Assembly: GCF_007747445.1 (NCBI RefSeq)
Contig: NZ_CP036425.1
Coordinates: 3,890,175 to 3,954,174, forward strand
Direction of reading: 5' to 3'
DNA from: Poriferisphaera corsica
Lineage (GTDB): Bacteria > Planctomycetota > Phycisphaerae > Phycisphaerales > Phycisphaeraceae
DNA: 64,000 bases
Shown: positions 37,523 through 47,434 of the stretch, piece by piece
Layout of the letters: every line of letters starts with the position of its first letter
Position numbering within the stretch: the first letter of the stretch is position 1
Notes under the pieces: model-generated
Seen by the model: only the letters and a program-made list of their open reading frames with translations
What the model was told of the DNA's origin: nothing
Database searches by the model: none
Made by a program: the position numbers and the translations under genes

Positions 37523-40012
37523 ATGGCTGATGAGAATGAACAACAAGTCATGAAGGGCGAAACGATGCAGAGAGTGAACCGCTTAGGTGTGCTGATCTTT
37601 TTATGTGCGGCGTTTGTGATGCTGGTTGCGGTGACTGGCCTGGTGGATCATGCTCATGGCGGTGTGAAGGATAGTGATCGAGGGATTGGTAACAGCACGG
37701 GTGGCCGCGGACGGTTGGGTGATCCGCGAGACCTCGAACGGGAACAGTTACTGATTAATCTGAACAACAGATGGCTGAACGAGGATTTTTCATGGATCCA
37801 TTGGTGGGAACTATACGAGCGGTATTTCTTTGAGCATGATCAGAATCTGATTGATTGGGATGACATCTCAAATAAAGAGATGCGTGCGGAGTATGTTGAC
37901 GAGATGCGGATCTTGTTGCGTTCACCGCATCAGCGTAGCAGGCGGCATGCGGTGCTGACGATTGGCGAACTGAAGCTGGTTGAGATGAAGCAAGATCTGT
38001 TGAGGCTGCTGGAAGACAAGGACAAGGTGTTGCGCGATCATACGTGGTTGGCGCTTGGGATGATGAACGAGTCGGTGGTCACGCTTGGTCGCGAAGAATT
38101 TGTACTGATGGAGGAACGTGATAACGAGAAGCAGCCGGAACGGGTGGATCAGCAATTTGAAGCGGTACAGGTTTTGGCGATGGCGTTTAAGGATGAGTTG
38201 CTGAGTGACGAGGTGGATTATCTGTTTGATAAAGCGAAAGAGATTGAACGATGTGGCTATCGGCGTGACGACACGATGGAGAGCTTGTTGTTTGTGCTGC
38301 GGGTGCATAATCCAGAAGGAACGCTTGAGTTGATGCGGAATGCGCTGCGTGTGATACAGCATCCGTATGTGCTAAACCAAGCGATTATGTATTTAGGTGA
38401 GGTGGTTGATGAGGATTCGAAGTTTTCGCTGCTGAATGGATTTACACGAGAAAACAAGAACCAGATGGAGATTACGCTGATTCCGGAATTGAATCGGATG
38501 GCTGAAAACGAAGTCGATGCAAAGGTTCGCAAACGGTTGCGGGGAACGGTGGCGGGGTTGCAGATTGGATGCGTGCTTGCATTAAGCCAATATGATAATG
38601 CGAATGGTAAACAGAACCGATTGAGCAAGGATATTTCAGAGCGGTATTCGAGGCGGCTTTATGTCGACAAGCAGCTGATGGATTACGTGAAATACTTGCA
38701 AAGGCATCCGGAATTAGATCGTCAAGTGGGCAAGAGACGGATTGGCAAAACACAAAGAAAGGCGCGTGAAAGAAATCAACGCGACGAACATAAAGTTTGG
38801 ATGCGATTTTACTTTGGTGACTTGAATTGGCTTCACCGTTATCAGAACGGCCATGCGGCCATTGAGGCGGCAAACGAAGAGGTCAATGATCCGTTAATAC
38901 ATGATCTGTATCCAACGATTACGCATGTGAATACGGTTGGGAAATTGAAGATGAGGTACGGGCCAGAGCTTCGGTATGGGTTGATCACGCTTGGGTTGGC
39001 GGGTGATTGGGATTGGATGGAGCAAGTCAACAAGGTGTTGGAACAGAAGGATCTTTTTCCGGCGTCAACATTTCGGAGGATGAAGCATGATCCGAATCGG
39101 GGTACGGCGGCGATTGGCCTTGGGCTGTATTTACGCCGCATTAATAAGGAGAAGGAGAACCGGATCACCTCGGGGTTCAACCGAAATATACGGAAGACGA
39201 TTAAGCTGTTTGAAGATATTTTGATTGATGAGAAGGACGAGTTGCCGGAGCCTGAGCAGATTAAGGCGGCAACGATTGTAGCGCTGGGTCTGTCGCAACA
39301 TCCGGATGCGGTACGGATTTTGAAGGATAGATTCAAGGATCGATATAGCTTGTTGGAACTGAGTTTGATGGCTCAATCGTTAGTAATGCTGGGTGAGGTA
39401 GAGATGGGAAATGAGCTCAACCGGCGACTGGCGATGTTGATGTTGCGGGTGGATGAGAACGGGGCGGATGCGGAGCAAGACGAACATGCGCGGCTGGTGA
39501 ATGAGGTCTTAAAGCTGGGCAAACGTCAGAAGCAGTTCGTGCTCAAGACGATTTTCTCGACAGCAGCGCGGCATGATATGGAAGATGAGCGGGGCGAATT
39601 TTGGCGGGATGTATTGATGAAGGCGTTTGGGAATGATCCGATATTGGATTGGGAGCTTGTGCGGATCGCTAAGATGATGAATGAGCCTCGCGTGGGCGAA
39701 CGGTTGTTGGAGATGACGCTGGACGAGGCGGAGGACGCGCTTGAGATGGATGACATTAATAAAGGGTTTACGTTGGAGGAGAAGTATGATGCGCGGAATC
39801 CGTACCTGCTGATGAATTGTTTTCTGGAAGAGGATTTGTATGGGCGATGGGATGTATTGGTGGGGCGAATGAATTTTGCCTTGCCGAATGAGGCGGTGGA
39901 GCTGGATGAGGTTGGGCTGCTGAAGACGTCGACGTTGCACAAATATCGCGGGTATGCGGATCGGTATCTGATGATGAGTGCGTATAAGCCTCGAACGGAG
40001 ATGTGGTATTAA
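37523..40012 (+). CDS. Exported or anchored HEAT-like repeat protein, 829 aa
   Basis: An N-terminal hydrophobic segment (about residues 20-43) is followed by a long helical protein. HEAT/armadillo-like repeats are recognisable near residues 130-185 (SRRHAVLTIGELKLVEMKQDLLRLLEDKDKVLRDHTWLALG in several short pieces) and again near 580-650 (AATIVALGLSQHPDAVRILKDRF). This suggests a protein-interaction scaffold facing outside the membrane. No enzyme motif is seen. The start could be ATG 37523 or, with AAGGGCG upstream, ATG 37565. It is 60 nt before murC and codirectional. Confidence 0.7.
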   Translation: MADENEQQVMKGETMQRVNRLGVLIFLCAAFVMLVAVTGLVDHAHGGVKDSDRGIGNSTGGRGRLGDPRDLEREQLLINLNNRWLNEDFSWIHWWELYERYFFEHDQNLIDWDDISNKEMRAEYVDEMRILLRSPHQRSRRHAVLTIGELKLVEMKQDLLRLLEDKDKVLRDHTWLALGMMNESVVTLGREEFVLMEERDNEKQPERVDQQFEAVQVLAMAFKDELLSDEVDYLFDKAKEIERCGYRRDDTMESLLFVLRVHNPEGTLELMRNALRVIQHPYVLNQAIMYLGEVVDEDSKFSLLNGFTRENKNQMEITLIPELNRMAENEVDAKVRKRLRGTVAGLQIGCVLALSQYDNANGKQNRLSKDISERYSRRLYVDKQLMDYVKYLQRHPELDRQVGKRRIGKTQRKARERNQRDEHKVWMRFYFGDLNWLHRYQNGHAAIEAANEEVNDPLIHDLYPTITHVNTVGKLKMRYGPELRYGLITLGLAGDWDWMEQVNKVLEQKDLFPASTFRRMKHDPNRGTAAIGLGLYLRRINKEKENRITSGFNRNIRKTIKLFEDILIDEKDELPEPEQIKAATIVALGLSQHPDAVRILKDRFKDRYSLLELSLMAQSLVMLGEVEMGNELNRRLAMLMLRVDENGADAEQDEHARLVNEVLKLGKRQKQFVLKTIFSTAARHDMEDERGEFWRDVLMKAFGNDPILDWELVRIAKMMNEPRVGERLLEMTLDEAEDALEMDDINKGFTLEEKYDARNPYLLMNCFLEEDLYGRWDVLVGRMNFALPNEAVELDEVGLLKTSTLHKYRGYADRYLMMSAYKPRTEMWY

Positions 40013-40072
40013 AGTGGTTTGTTCTGCGTTGAAGTTGATTGATGCGGGGGGCGGGGTCTGTACAATTGGTGC

Positions 40073-41593
40073 ATGGATCAGGAAGTACAAGCGGAACGGA
40101 TGACGCGTGAGGATGTTGAGATGGTGGGGGGTGGCCGCGCGCGTGATGAACGGGTGGCGATAGCGGGGAAAAGGCTGCATTTTGTGGGGATTGGCGGGTG
40201 CGGCATGTCGGGGCTGGCAAGGATTTGCAAGCGGCTTGGGGCTGTCTGCAGCGGGTCGGATATGAATGAGAGTGTGGTGGTGAAAGGGCTGCGTGGGGAT
40301 GGGATCTTGGTCGCCCCCCCGGAAGTTGGGTTTATGGATTTCCTGGACGCGGATAGCGAACTGGACAAGCTGGTGATCAGCGCGGCCATCAAGGCGGAGC
40401 ATCCGGAAGTTTTGGCGGCGAAGGCGAAGGGGATTGAGGTGGTGAAGTATGCGAAGCTGCTTGGGGAGCTGATGATCGGGCGCCAAGGGGTTGCGATTGC
40501 GGGGACACACGGGAAGAGTTCAACAACGTCGATGCTGGCACATGTGCTGATCAGTGCGGGGCTTGATCCTTCGTTTATTGTTGGAGCAAATTGCGAGCAG
40601 ATTGGGGGGGGGAGCCGCGTTGGGTGTGATGTGGTGGGGAAAGATTTTCTTTTGGCAGAAGCGTGTGAGTTTGATCGTAGCTTCCATCAATTTCATCCGA
40701 CGCATGGGGTGATTTTGAATGTGGAAGCGGATCATCTGGACGTTTATAAGAATTTGGATGAGATTGTTGAGGCGTTTAAGGTTTTTGCGGAACAGCTGCC
40801 GGGAGCAGGGGGAGGGGGGTCGCTGCTGATTAATCATGAGATGGGTTGCCGGCTAGAGATAGCGGGAGGACTGGATTGTGAGGTGCAGACGCTGGGGTAT
40901 TCGAGCGAAGCGGATTGGCAGGTGCGGCTGAATAAGGGGAAGGTGTATTTGGATCGTGGTGGCGAGAAGGTGTGTTCGTGGAAGGCGGCATTGCCGGGAA
41001 TGCACATGGCATACAACGCGGCGGCGGCAGGGATCACGGCCAACCGGTTAGGCGCGAATTGGGAAGCTATCTGCGAAGCGCTTGAATCGTTCACGGGGCT
41101 GGATCGGCGAATGCAGGTGATCGGGGAGAAGATATTGGGAGATGAGGATCTAACTGATGATAAGCGTGGGAGAAAACGAGGGGGGAAGGTTGTGGTACTG
41201 GATGATTACGGACATCATCCAACGGAAGTAGATGCGACATTGCGAGCGCTTAGGAATCATTATGATCCGAAGCGATTGATCTGCGTGTTTCAGCCGCATC
41301 AGCATTCGAGAACACGGTTTTTGATGGAGCAATTTGCAACGAGTTTTGGGGAGGCAGATATTGTGATCGTGCCCCATATTTATTTTGTGCGCGATAGTGA
41401 GGCGGAACGCCATGCGGTAACGAGTGCGGATCTGGTGGATCGGTTACGGCAGAAGGGCGTGCAGGCGATGCATTTATACCCATTTGAAGCGATAGTGGAG
41501 CAATTGTCGCTAATTACAGGTGATGGGGATCTGGTCGTGACGATGGGGGCAGGCGATGTTTGGAAAGTAGCACGTTGGTATATGGATACGTGA
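40073..41593 (+). CDS. murC: UDP-N-acetylmuramate--L-alanine ligase MurC
   Basis: Adds L-alanine to UDP-MurNAc, the first peptide step of peptidoglycan synthesis, in the cytosol. HFVGIGGCGMSGLA (36-49) binds the UDP-sugar and GTHGKSST (144-151) is the ATP P-loop. NVEADHLDVY and DDYGHHPTEV are further Mur-ligase motifs, and FQPHQHSRT matches MurC. About 30 residues precede the usual N-terminus, so the start could be ATG 40121 (GAGG 8 nt upstream) rather than 40073. No dcw cluster neighbours are present, so this is an isolated murC. Confidence 0.92.
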   Translation: MDQEVQAERMTREDVEMVGGGRARDERVAIAGKRLHFVGIGGCGMSGLARICKRLGAVCSGSDMNESVVVKGLRGDGILVAPPEVGFMDFLDADSELDKLVISAAIKAEHPEVLAAKAKGIEVVKYAKLLGELMIGRQGVAIAGTHGKSSTTSMLAHVLISAGLDPSFIVGANCEQIGGGSRVGCDVVGKDFLLAEACEFDRSFHQFHPTHGVILNVEADHLDVYKNLDEIVEAFKVFAEQLPGAGGGGSLLINHEMGCRLEIAGGLDCEVQTLGYSSEADWQVRLNKGKVYLDRGGEKVCSWKAALPGMHMAYNAAAAGITANRLGANWEAICEALESFTGLDRRMQVIGEKILGDEDLTDDKRGRKRGGKVVVLDDYGHHPTEVDATLRALRNHYDPKRLICVFQPHQHSRTRFLMEQFATSFGEADIVIVPHIYFVRDSEAERHAVTSADLVDRLRQKGVQAMHLYPFEAIVEQLSLITGDGDLVVTMGAGDVWKVARWYMDT

Positions 41594-41725
41594 AGAAGCG
41601 GGTGATTTGCGGTAAAATATGGGAGTTAGGGGGGATTAGGATAAGACACATCAACGATGAAGTCATATATATTCTTAGAAGTATCGAGTTTGTGGGCGAA
41701 AGAGAATTTTAGGATCAGGTGAATC

Positions 41726-43096
41726 ATGAGGTCTATTAGCCGACTAGGGATGAAGGCTGAACAAACACAAGGGATTGTGCAGCGATTTCTCACGGCTGTA
41801 AAGCATCGACATGAGCAGCGGCATGCGATTAATCCCGAGGGCAATGCGCTGGTTAATGCGATCTGCAGCATGATGCAATCGATTGAAAAACGAGAGCAAT
41901 CATTCGGACGGATGCGTGAGGGGATGGATGAGAGTGTCACATTTGATGCGCTCATTGCAAAAAGCGGTGACCCGTCAAGCCCGGATGCGGTGTTTGGAAA
42001 ATTGAGATGGGGCGGTGTGTTTGGGTATGTCGGGCAGCAAGGGCAACAAGTACGGCGGTTAGCGGAGATGTACGATGGCCGAAATGGTTTCGTACTGGAA
42101 CGTGGAGTGGAAACGATCTGGGGCGGGCGAGGTTTCATGGGGATCGGCCGCAAGAAGGGATACAGTTTTATCGCCAGGAAGGTGCATCTGATCCAGCCGG
42201 GCGAAGTGACGGATCGGTTTACGTATTGTGTGCAATTAACGAAGGCGGCGCAGGTTGAAGATGGGTATGTGGTCACGAAATATGTGCCGAGCTTTGAAAA
42301 TATTGTGTATCGATTGAAGCACAGGTTCCCGGATGCGTCCAAAGAAGATCTGAGCGCAAGAGCAAGAAAATTTGTAGATCATGTATTCCCAACATTTTTA
42401 ACACGTGAGGCTGCATTTCTGAAGATTTTGGCAGAGCGATTGCCTGAGGAATATAAGGATCGTGTGCCAAAGTTATTAGGCATTGAAAAGGATCATCGCG
42501 GGTTTGTGACAAAGCTGCATATGAATTGGATGCGGACGGGGAGCCAACATTTGTCACAGATTGAGTTTGCAACGCAGGCGGCTGATTTGCTGAGCGCTTT
42601 GCATGATCATGCGGAAGTGATCCATCTCGATTTGCGGCTGGATAATATTGTGGTCACGGATGAAGGCGTTGGGTTTGTTGATTTTGGGAGCGCGGTGCGA
42701 ATTGGTGAGAAGATCGCGGAGAGCCGAATGCTGACGAGCTTGTTCAGCGAGATGATGCGGACAAGCCAAATTCAGCGGATGCTTGGAAAAATGATCGATG
42801 ATGGGCATGTGACGAATGAAGAGATGACTGCGGCTCATCAGAAGGTGGACAAGGCGGTGGACTCGTATTACTTGGCGGTGCAGATTAATAAGCCGTATGG
42901 GAACCCGGAGTTTGGGCATTTGATTGATTTTGATGCAGAGAGCGAAGAGGCAAAGGCGCTTAGCGCGTTAACGGCGGCTATCTTACGACCAAAGCATCCG
43001 GATAAGACAGAATTCAAGTCGGCGAGCGATATTCTACGTGGAATTAAACGTATCGAACAAAGGTTAAACCGTAGCAGATCGTCACGAGCAGCATAG
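41726..43096 (+). CDS. Protein-kinase-fold protein (lipopolysaccharide-kinase-like)
   Basis: A kinase-fold protein of 456 residues. The catalytic loop H300-L-D302-L-R-L-D-N307 and the metal motif DFG (319-321) are intact, so activity is likely. A Lys/Arg-rich region with KVHLIQPGEVTDRFTYCVQLTKAAQV (given as the segment around residues 150-180) appears to be a divergent N-lobe. The pattern resembles WaaP/Kdo kinases and small-molecule kinases more than Ser/Thr kinases. AGGTG precedes ATG 41726 by 4-5 nt. Substrate unknown; a cell-envelope role is an inference from similarity. Confidence 0.72.
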   Translation: MRSISRLGMKAEQTQGIVQRFLTAVKHRHEQRHAINPEGNALVNAICSMMQSIEKREQSFGRMREGMDESVTFDALIAKSGDPSSPDAVFGKLRWGGVFGYVGQQGQQVRRLAEMYDGRNGFVLERGVETIWGGRGFMGIGRKKGYSFIARKVHLIQPGEVTDRFTYCVQLTKAAQVEDGYVVTKYVPSFENIVYRLKHRFPDASKEDLSARARKFVDHVFPTFLTREAAFLKILAERLPEEYKDRVPKLLGIEKDHRGFVTKLHMNWMRTGSQHLSQIEFATQAADLLSALHDHAEVIHLDLRLDNIVVTDEGVGFVDFGSAVRIGEKIAESRMLTSLFSEMMRTSQIQRMLGKMIDDGHVTNEEMTAAHQKVDKAVDSYYLAVQINKPYGNPEFGHLIDFDAESEEAKALSALTAAILRPKHPDKTEFKSASDILRGIKRIEQRLNRSRSSRAA

Positions 43097-43325
43097 GCAG
43101 ATTTGTCTATTGATCTGGGATATGCGTTGTGTTACAACGTGTGCGAATAACCTATCAGCTGTTCGTTTATCATTGGAAATCGCGATTCAATTGCTGAAGC
43201 AATATCCAAGATTTTATTAAGAATGTTAAGCTTGAGATTAACTGGGAGTGGAGGGATTGTTATACCGGCAAAATCAGCTGCAATTACAGGGCTGAATACA
43301 GGGCAAATTAAGGGTGAATAATAGA

Positions 43326-43817
43326 ATGAATCATTTAGCTTACGAAGATGGCAGGGTTGTGGGCAAACGCGGGCTTCGGTTCGCTGAAGTCAACGACGCG
43401 GCGCGTGAAGCGGAGCAACTGCTGGCAAGCGGATACACCGAGATCGGCGAGTGGTCGCTGGCGGAAAACTGTGCACATCTTCGAAAAACATTTGAATACA
43501 GCGTGGATGGATTTCCGGTCAAATTGCCGCTCTGGATGCGGATCATTATCAAGATCGCTATTTCAAAAAAGAAGGTTTTTCGCGAAGGATTCAAACCCGG
43601 AATAAAATTATCAGGCAGGTTCGCAGCTTTGCTGCCAGGGGAAAATCTGAATGATGCGGAAGAGGTCGCTAAACTTAAAAAGGCGATCACACGATTTCAA
43701 CAATCCAACACCTCTATGCCAAGCCCGGTGCTTGGCACGATGAGTTTTGAAGACTGGAAGATTCTGCATTGCAGGCATTGCGAACATCATCTTGGAATGC
43801 TGCGGCCAAAGGGATAA
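43326..43817 (+). CDS. DUF1569 / DinB-like protein
   Basis: A 163-residue protein resembling DUF1569, a branch of the DinB/YfiT four-helix metal-binding fold. Conserved features are GEWSLAENCAHL near residue 38-50, a hydrophobic helix (LWMRIIIKIAI), and the C-terminal HCRHCEHHLGML, whose His residues probably complete the metal site. ATG 43326 is preferred over an in-frame GTG 12 nt earlier, which lies too close to AAGGG. Function unknown. Confidence 0.75.
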   Translation: MNHLAYEDGRVVGKRGLRFAEVNDAAREAEQLLASGYTEIGEWSLAENCAHLRKTFEYSVDGFPVKLPLWMRIIIKIAISKKKVFREGFKPGIKLSGRFAALLPGENLNDAEEVAKLKKAITRFQQSNTSMPSPVLGTMSFEDWKILHCRHCEHHLGMLRPKG

Positions 43818-43866
43818 CAACACCGCATGCGGCTAGTTTTGAAAGAAGCATGAAAGGTGATTTGTG

Positions 43867-44211
43867 ATGATACATGAGAAAGCAATCCGCGAAGGCAAAT
43901 TAACCAAAGGCATGAATTTCACTGAGAAATCTCTTGCAATATGTGCGCGCATCCCCAAAGGCAAGGTGGTGACGTATGGTGATATCGCATGCAAGCTCGG
44001 TAGTGATGGTGCGTCAAGAGCTGTGGGCAATGCGATGAATGGCAATCCGTTTTCCCCTGATGTGCCTTGCCATCGTGTTGTAGGATCAACCGGCAAGCTC
44101 ACGGGATTCGCAAGAGGCTTGGATAAGAAACGCGCGATGCTGAAGAAGGAAGGCGTCCCGTTTAAGAATGATGACCAGGTTGATATGGCCGCCTGCCGAC
44201 ACAAGCTGTAA
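43867..44211 (+). CDS. Methylated-DNA--cysteine S-methyltransferase domain protein
   Basis: A compact 114-residue alkyltransferase consisting only of the DNA-binding and active-site domain. IPKGKVVTYGDIA (29-41) and the active-site PCHRVV (67-72, Cys68) are intact, so it is not a Trp-type alkyltransferase-like protein. It probably repairs O6-alkylguanine. ATG 43867 has AGGTGA 6 nt upstream; GTG 43864 is too close to that site. It follows the DUF1569 gene by 49 nt and may be in the same operon. Confidence 0.88.
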   Translation: MIHEKAIREGKLTKGMNFTEKSLAICARIPKGKVVTYGDIACKLGSDGASRAVGNAMNGNPFSPDVPCHRVVGSTGKLTGFARGLDKKRAMLKKEGVPFKNDDQVDMAACRHKL

Positions 44212-44237
44212 CTCGATCATTGATGAATATAAAACAA

Positions 44238-44260
44238 AACCCCGTCTTCATGGCGGGGTT
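44238..44260. terminator. Bidirectional terminator
   Basis: A 7-bp stem (AACCCCG with CGGGGTT) with a 9-nt loop between convergent genes, with A-rich left and T-rich right flanks. Confidence 0.7.
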
Positions 44261-44291
44261 ATTTATTGACGAGTGGTCATTTTTAATGTTT

Positions 44292-45122
44292 TCACTTCTT
44301 CGAAAGTGGGATGACGATCGCATCTTTAATGCCGAGACGGTGCTTGGCATAGTTGGCTGATTTAAAGGAAGTGAAGTTGCCGATCTGAACACGGTAAATG
44401 ACTTGGTCGCTATCGTTTTTGATTTCAGCAATTTTGGGTTTATCGAGGTTCATCGTCATTGAACGGAGCGCGACATTCTGGGCTGCGGAGATAGCGTTTG
44501 ACTTGGCGGTATAGGCACCGATTTGGATGGTATAACCCGCGACAAAGATGCGTGAGTCGATCTGTTGGAGAAGTTTGTGATCAGCATTGGAAGAACGGGC
44601 AAGAAAGAGCGATTTCTTGGCTTGATCGAGTTGGCCGATTTTCTGCTGAGAGATCGCGGCGTAGTAGTATGCATTCGCTCGATCGTTACCAACGGGATAG
44701 TTTTTAGCGGCGTGGATGTAGTACCCGGCAGCTTTGGCGTGTTCATCAAGCTTCGCGCTTTGGATGCCAAGCTCTGCGTAAGCGTCTGCAATGAGTGAGG
44801 GATCCTTGGCGGTCTGAGTAGCTTGTGTGAGGAAGGCGATTGCTTGCGAGCGATTGCCAAGTTGAAGATTGGATTTGGCTGCGGTGTAGTAAGCGAGTGC
44901 ACGATAATCCGGATCAGGATCATTCATAAGAATCAGCGCGTGCTGATAGGCTTGCTGATGATTGTTCGCGTTGTAGGCATTGTTCATTTTCTGAACAGTT
45001 AGTGGTGCACCACGATTCGATTCGGGCATCGCGATACAACCCTGCAGCACGATCGCGAGAAGTGCGCAGAGCAGGATCGGTTTAGTATGACGGAAGAAAG
45101 AAAGCCGATGGAAGGTATGCAT
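44292..45122 (-). CDS. Lipoprotein with TPR repeats and C-terminal SPOR domain
   Basis: The signal peptide ends at a lipobox, LQGC with Cys29. TPR repeats cover about residues 45-180, and a SPOR domain fills about 195-276 (YTIQIGAYTAKSNAISAAQNVA ... VQIGNFTSFKSANYAKHRL in outline). SPOR domains bind denuded septal peptidoglycan, so a cell-division or wall role is plausible. The presence of a SPOR protein together with murC supports a peptidoglycan-containing cell. Confidence 0.87.
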   Translation of the reverse strand: MHTFHRLSFFRHTKPILLCALLAIVLQGCIAMPESNRGAPLTVQKMNNAYNANNHQQAYQHALILMNDPDPDYRALAYYTAAKSNLQLGNRSQAIAFLTQATQTAKDPSLIADAYAELGIQSAKLDEHAKAAGYYIHAAKNYPVGNDRANAYYYAAISQQKIGQLDQAKKSLFLARSSNADHKLLQQIDSRIFVAGYTIQIGAYTAKSNAISAAQNVALRSMTMNLDKPKIAEIKNDSDQVIYRVQIGNFTSFKSANYAKHRLGIKDAIVIPLSKK

Positions 45123-45748
45123 TGCGTATCTCTTCTTGCTTGGCAGCTATGTCTTAATAGTCATGGCAACCGGAGTGGTCCGCGTGAACAACATGATACG
45201 GGACGATCATTTTTCATGTGTGTAGCCAAGGATGAGTGTGTGTGGATGTGCGCCCCCGGTGGGTTTGTCTGTGGTCATCAGCATACCGAATGGGTGTGGG
45301 TAACGAGGCGTGGGGGGGGAGGGAGGTTGGTTGCTCGGGTGATGACCATGAGCGTGGCGTGTGTTGAGGCATTGCGCTCTCATTTGTTGTTTTCGGTGAT
45401 TTGGCTGTGATTTATGCAGGTTTCGTGGGATTGAACCTGTGAAATATACGAAGCCGATCAAGACACACAAGCGTTTTACTGTTTTATCTGGACGTGGATG
45501 CGGTTATGAATGATTCCATCGAGCTTAAATGTGAGCAGATAAAGATCTGTTGATCAAATGATCTAGTGAAAATCCCGATTTCAAAGCAGGCCAACATGAA
45601 CATCATGATGAGAAAGATATAAACGACAACCGGGCTGACAGGTGGGTAAAACAAGGTAAATCAGAGCAATTATCACACGTTTCGGGTATCATTTTACGGA
45701 TCAAATGAACGCGAGAAGCCCAGTTTTTTATCAAGTAGAGGCATTAAC
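45123..45748. other. Divergent intergenic region, 626 bp
   Basis: Between the SPOR lipoprotein and the acyl-CoA ligase genes. The left part is G-rich (including a run of nine G near 45310) and the right part is AT-rich and should hold the ligase promoter. I see no supported gene, repeat or structured RNA. Confidence 0.5.
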
Positions 45749-47236
45749 GTGAGCTTACTTTGGCCTATCTTAAAGAAGGCAATTTTTAATTTTAAGAAAA
45801 CAGCTGTTATCGATGACCAACGAGAGTGGAGTTATGGGAAGCTCTTGGGTGGTGCGCTTTTTGCTGCCCAGTTCATCGAAAAGATGACCCGTCGCAAGAA
45901 CGTGGGCATCTTATTGCCGACTTGCGGCGCAACACCTGTTGCGATCCTGGGTTGCTGGCTAACGCGCAAAGCAGCGGTCCCATTTAACTTCCTGCTCTCA
46001 CCCGATGAGCTTGAGTACATCATCAAAGATTCTGACATTGATCTGCTGATCACGGTCGATCAGATGCTCGACTATGTTGGCGGTGAAAAAGTCATCCCTA
46101 AGGGTGTGAAGCTGATGAAGCTCAACAAGATGAAGTTTAAAGGCATACCGAAATTGCGTCTTCCACCTCGCTTAAAAGACGATGAGTTGGCGGTACTGCT
46201 CTATACGTCAGGAACCAGCGGCAAGCCCAAGGGCGTCATGCTCACACATGGCAACCTTCAGTCAAACGTCACCGACTGCATCAACCATGCAGGACTGACC
46301 GAATGGGATATCTTCATCTCGGTATTGCCACAATTCCACTCGTTCGGCCTGACAGCCTGTACTTTGATCCCACTGAGTCTCGGAACCAAAGTCATCTACA
46401 CCGCACGGTTTATGCCAACGAAAATTCTCGAACTGTTTCGAAAACACAAGCCCGGCATCTTCATGGCTGTGCCATCAATGTATGGCGCTCTCATGTCGAT
46501 CAAAAGCGCAAAACCTGAAGATTTTAGCAGTATGACCCTCGCAATCAGTGGCGGTGAGCCGCTCTCTGATGCGATCTATGAATCGTTCAAAGAGCGTTTC
46601 AACATTGGCATCCTCGAAGGCTATGGTCTTACCGAAACATCACCTGCACTAAATTGGTCGACTCAAAAAAACAACCGCAAACACTCTGTCGGCAAGAAGC
46701 TTCCTCGCGTCAAACAATACATCGTTGACGAACACAACAATGTTCTTGGCCCGAACGAAGAAGGCGAGCTGCTCGTCAGCGGGCCGAATGTTATGAAGGG
46801 CTACTACAAGTTGCCGGAGATGAGCGCGGAGGTGATGACAGAATTGACGCTGCCCGACGGCTCAAAAGATTCTGTTTTCCGAACAGGCGATATCTGCAAA
46901 ATTGATGAAGATGGGTATCTCTTCATCACAGGCCGCAAGAAGGAAATGATTATTGTTGGCGGCGAAAACATCTTCCCACGTGAGATCGAAGAAGTACTCA
47001 ACTTCGCTGACGGCGTCATGGCCAGTGCAGTTATCGGTAAACTCGATGACATCCGCGGCGAGGTACCCATTGCTTTTGTGGAGATGGTTGAAGGCGCTGA
47101 GTTTGATGAAAAAACATTGCGGGCACATTGCCGCGACAATTTAGCTCAGTACAAAGTACCGCGTGAAATCCGTCTAATCGACGAATTGCCTCGTAATCCA
47201 ACCGGCAAGATTATGAGACGCAAGCTAGAAGTCTAA
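45749..47236 (+). CDS. AMP-forming acyl-CoA synthetase/ligase
   Basis: An ANL-superfamily enzyme that activates a carboxylic acid, probably a fatty acid, to acyl-AMP and then acyl-CoA. YTSGTSGKPKG (152-162) is the ATP loop. YGLTETSP, RTGDICKIDEDGY and GRKKEMI follow, and the C-terminal NPTGKIMRR has the catalytic Lys. It starts with GTG 45749, supported by AGAGG 7 nt upstream. Chain-length specificity cannot be read from sequence. It stands alone with its own terminator. Confidence 0.9.
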   Translation: MSLLWPILKKAIFNFKKTAVIDDQREWSYGKLLGGALFAAQFIEKMTRRKNVGILLPTCGATPVAILGCWLTRKAAVPFNFLLSPDELEYIIKDSDIDLLITVDQMLDYVGGEKVIPKGVKLMKLNKMKFKGIPKLRLPPRLKDDELAVLLYTSGTSGKPKGVMLTHGNLQSNVTDCINHAGLTEWDIFISVLPQFHSFGLTACTLIPLSLGTKVIYTARFMPTKILELFRKHKPGIFMAVPSMYGALMSIKSAKPEDFSSMTLAISGGEPLSDAIYESFKERFNIGILEGYGLTETSPALNWSTQKNNRKHSVGKKLPRVKQYIVDEHNNVLGPNEEGELLVSGPNVMKGYYKLPEMSAEVMTELTLPDGSKDSVFRTGDICKIDEDGYLFITGRKKEMIIVGGENIFPREIEEVLNFADGVMASAVIGKLDDIRGEVPIAFVEMVEGAEFDEKTLRAHCRDNLAQYKVPREIRLIDELPRNPTGKIMRRKLEV

Positions 47237-47268
47237 TCAATGAATATCGACTCAAAAATCTAACAAGG

Positions 47269-47292
47269 CCGCGATAATACCGCGGTTTTTTT
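47269..47292 (+). terminator. Terminator after the acyl-CoA ligase gene
   Basis: A CCGCG/CGCGG stem with a 7-nt loop followed by seven T. Confidence 0.75.
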
Positions 47293-47434
47293 ATGCGCCA
47301 TTCACGATAAGGGTAGGTACGGTATACATGACCCATTAAGTACGCATGATCAAACGTCGAATGTACGTCTAGGGACACGGTGCACACACCTATGCTCAAT
47401 AAACGATGCACTGATTAGGTGGGCAGAGACGACT

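Noticed and set aside
45087-45410. 107-residue rightward ORF in the gap before the acyl-CoA ligase gene
   Set aside because: Overlaps the SPOR lipoprotein start and runs through a G tract; the composition is not protein-like.
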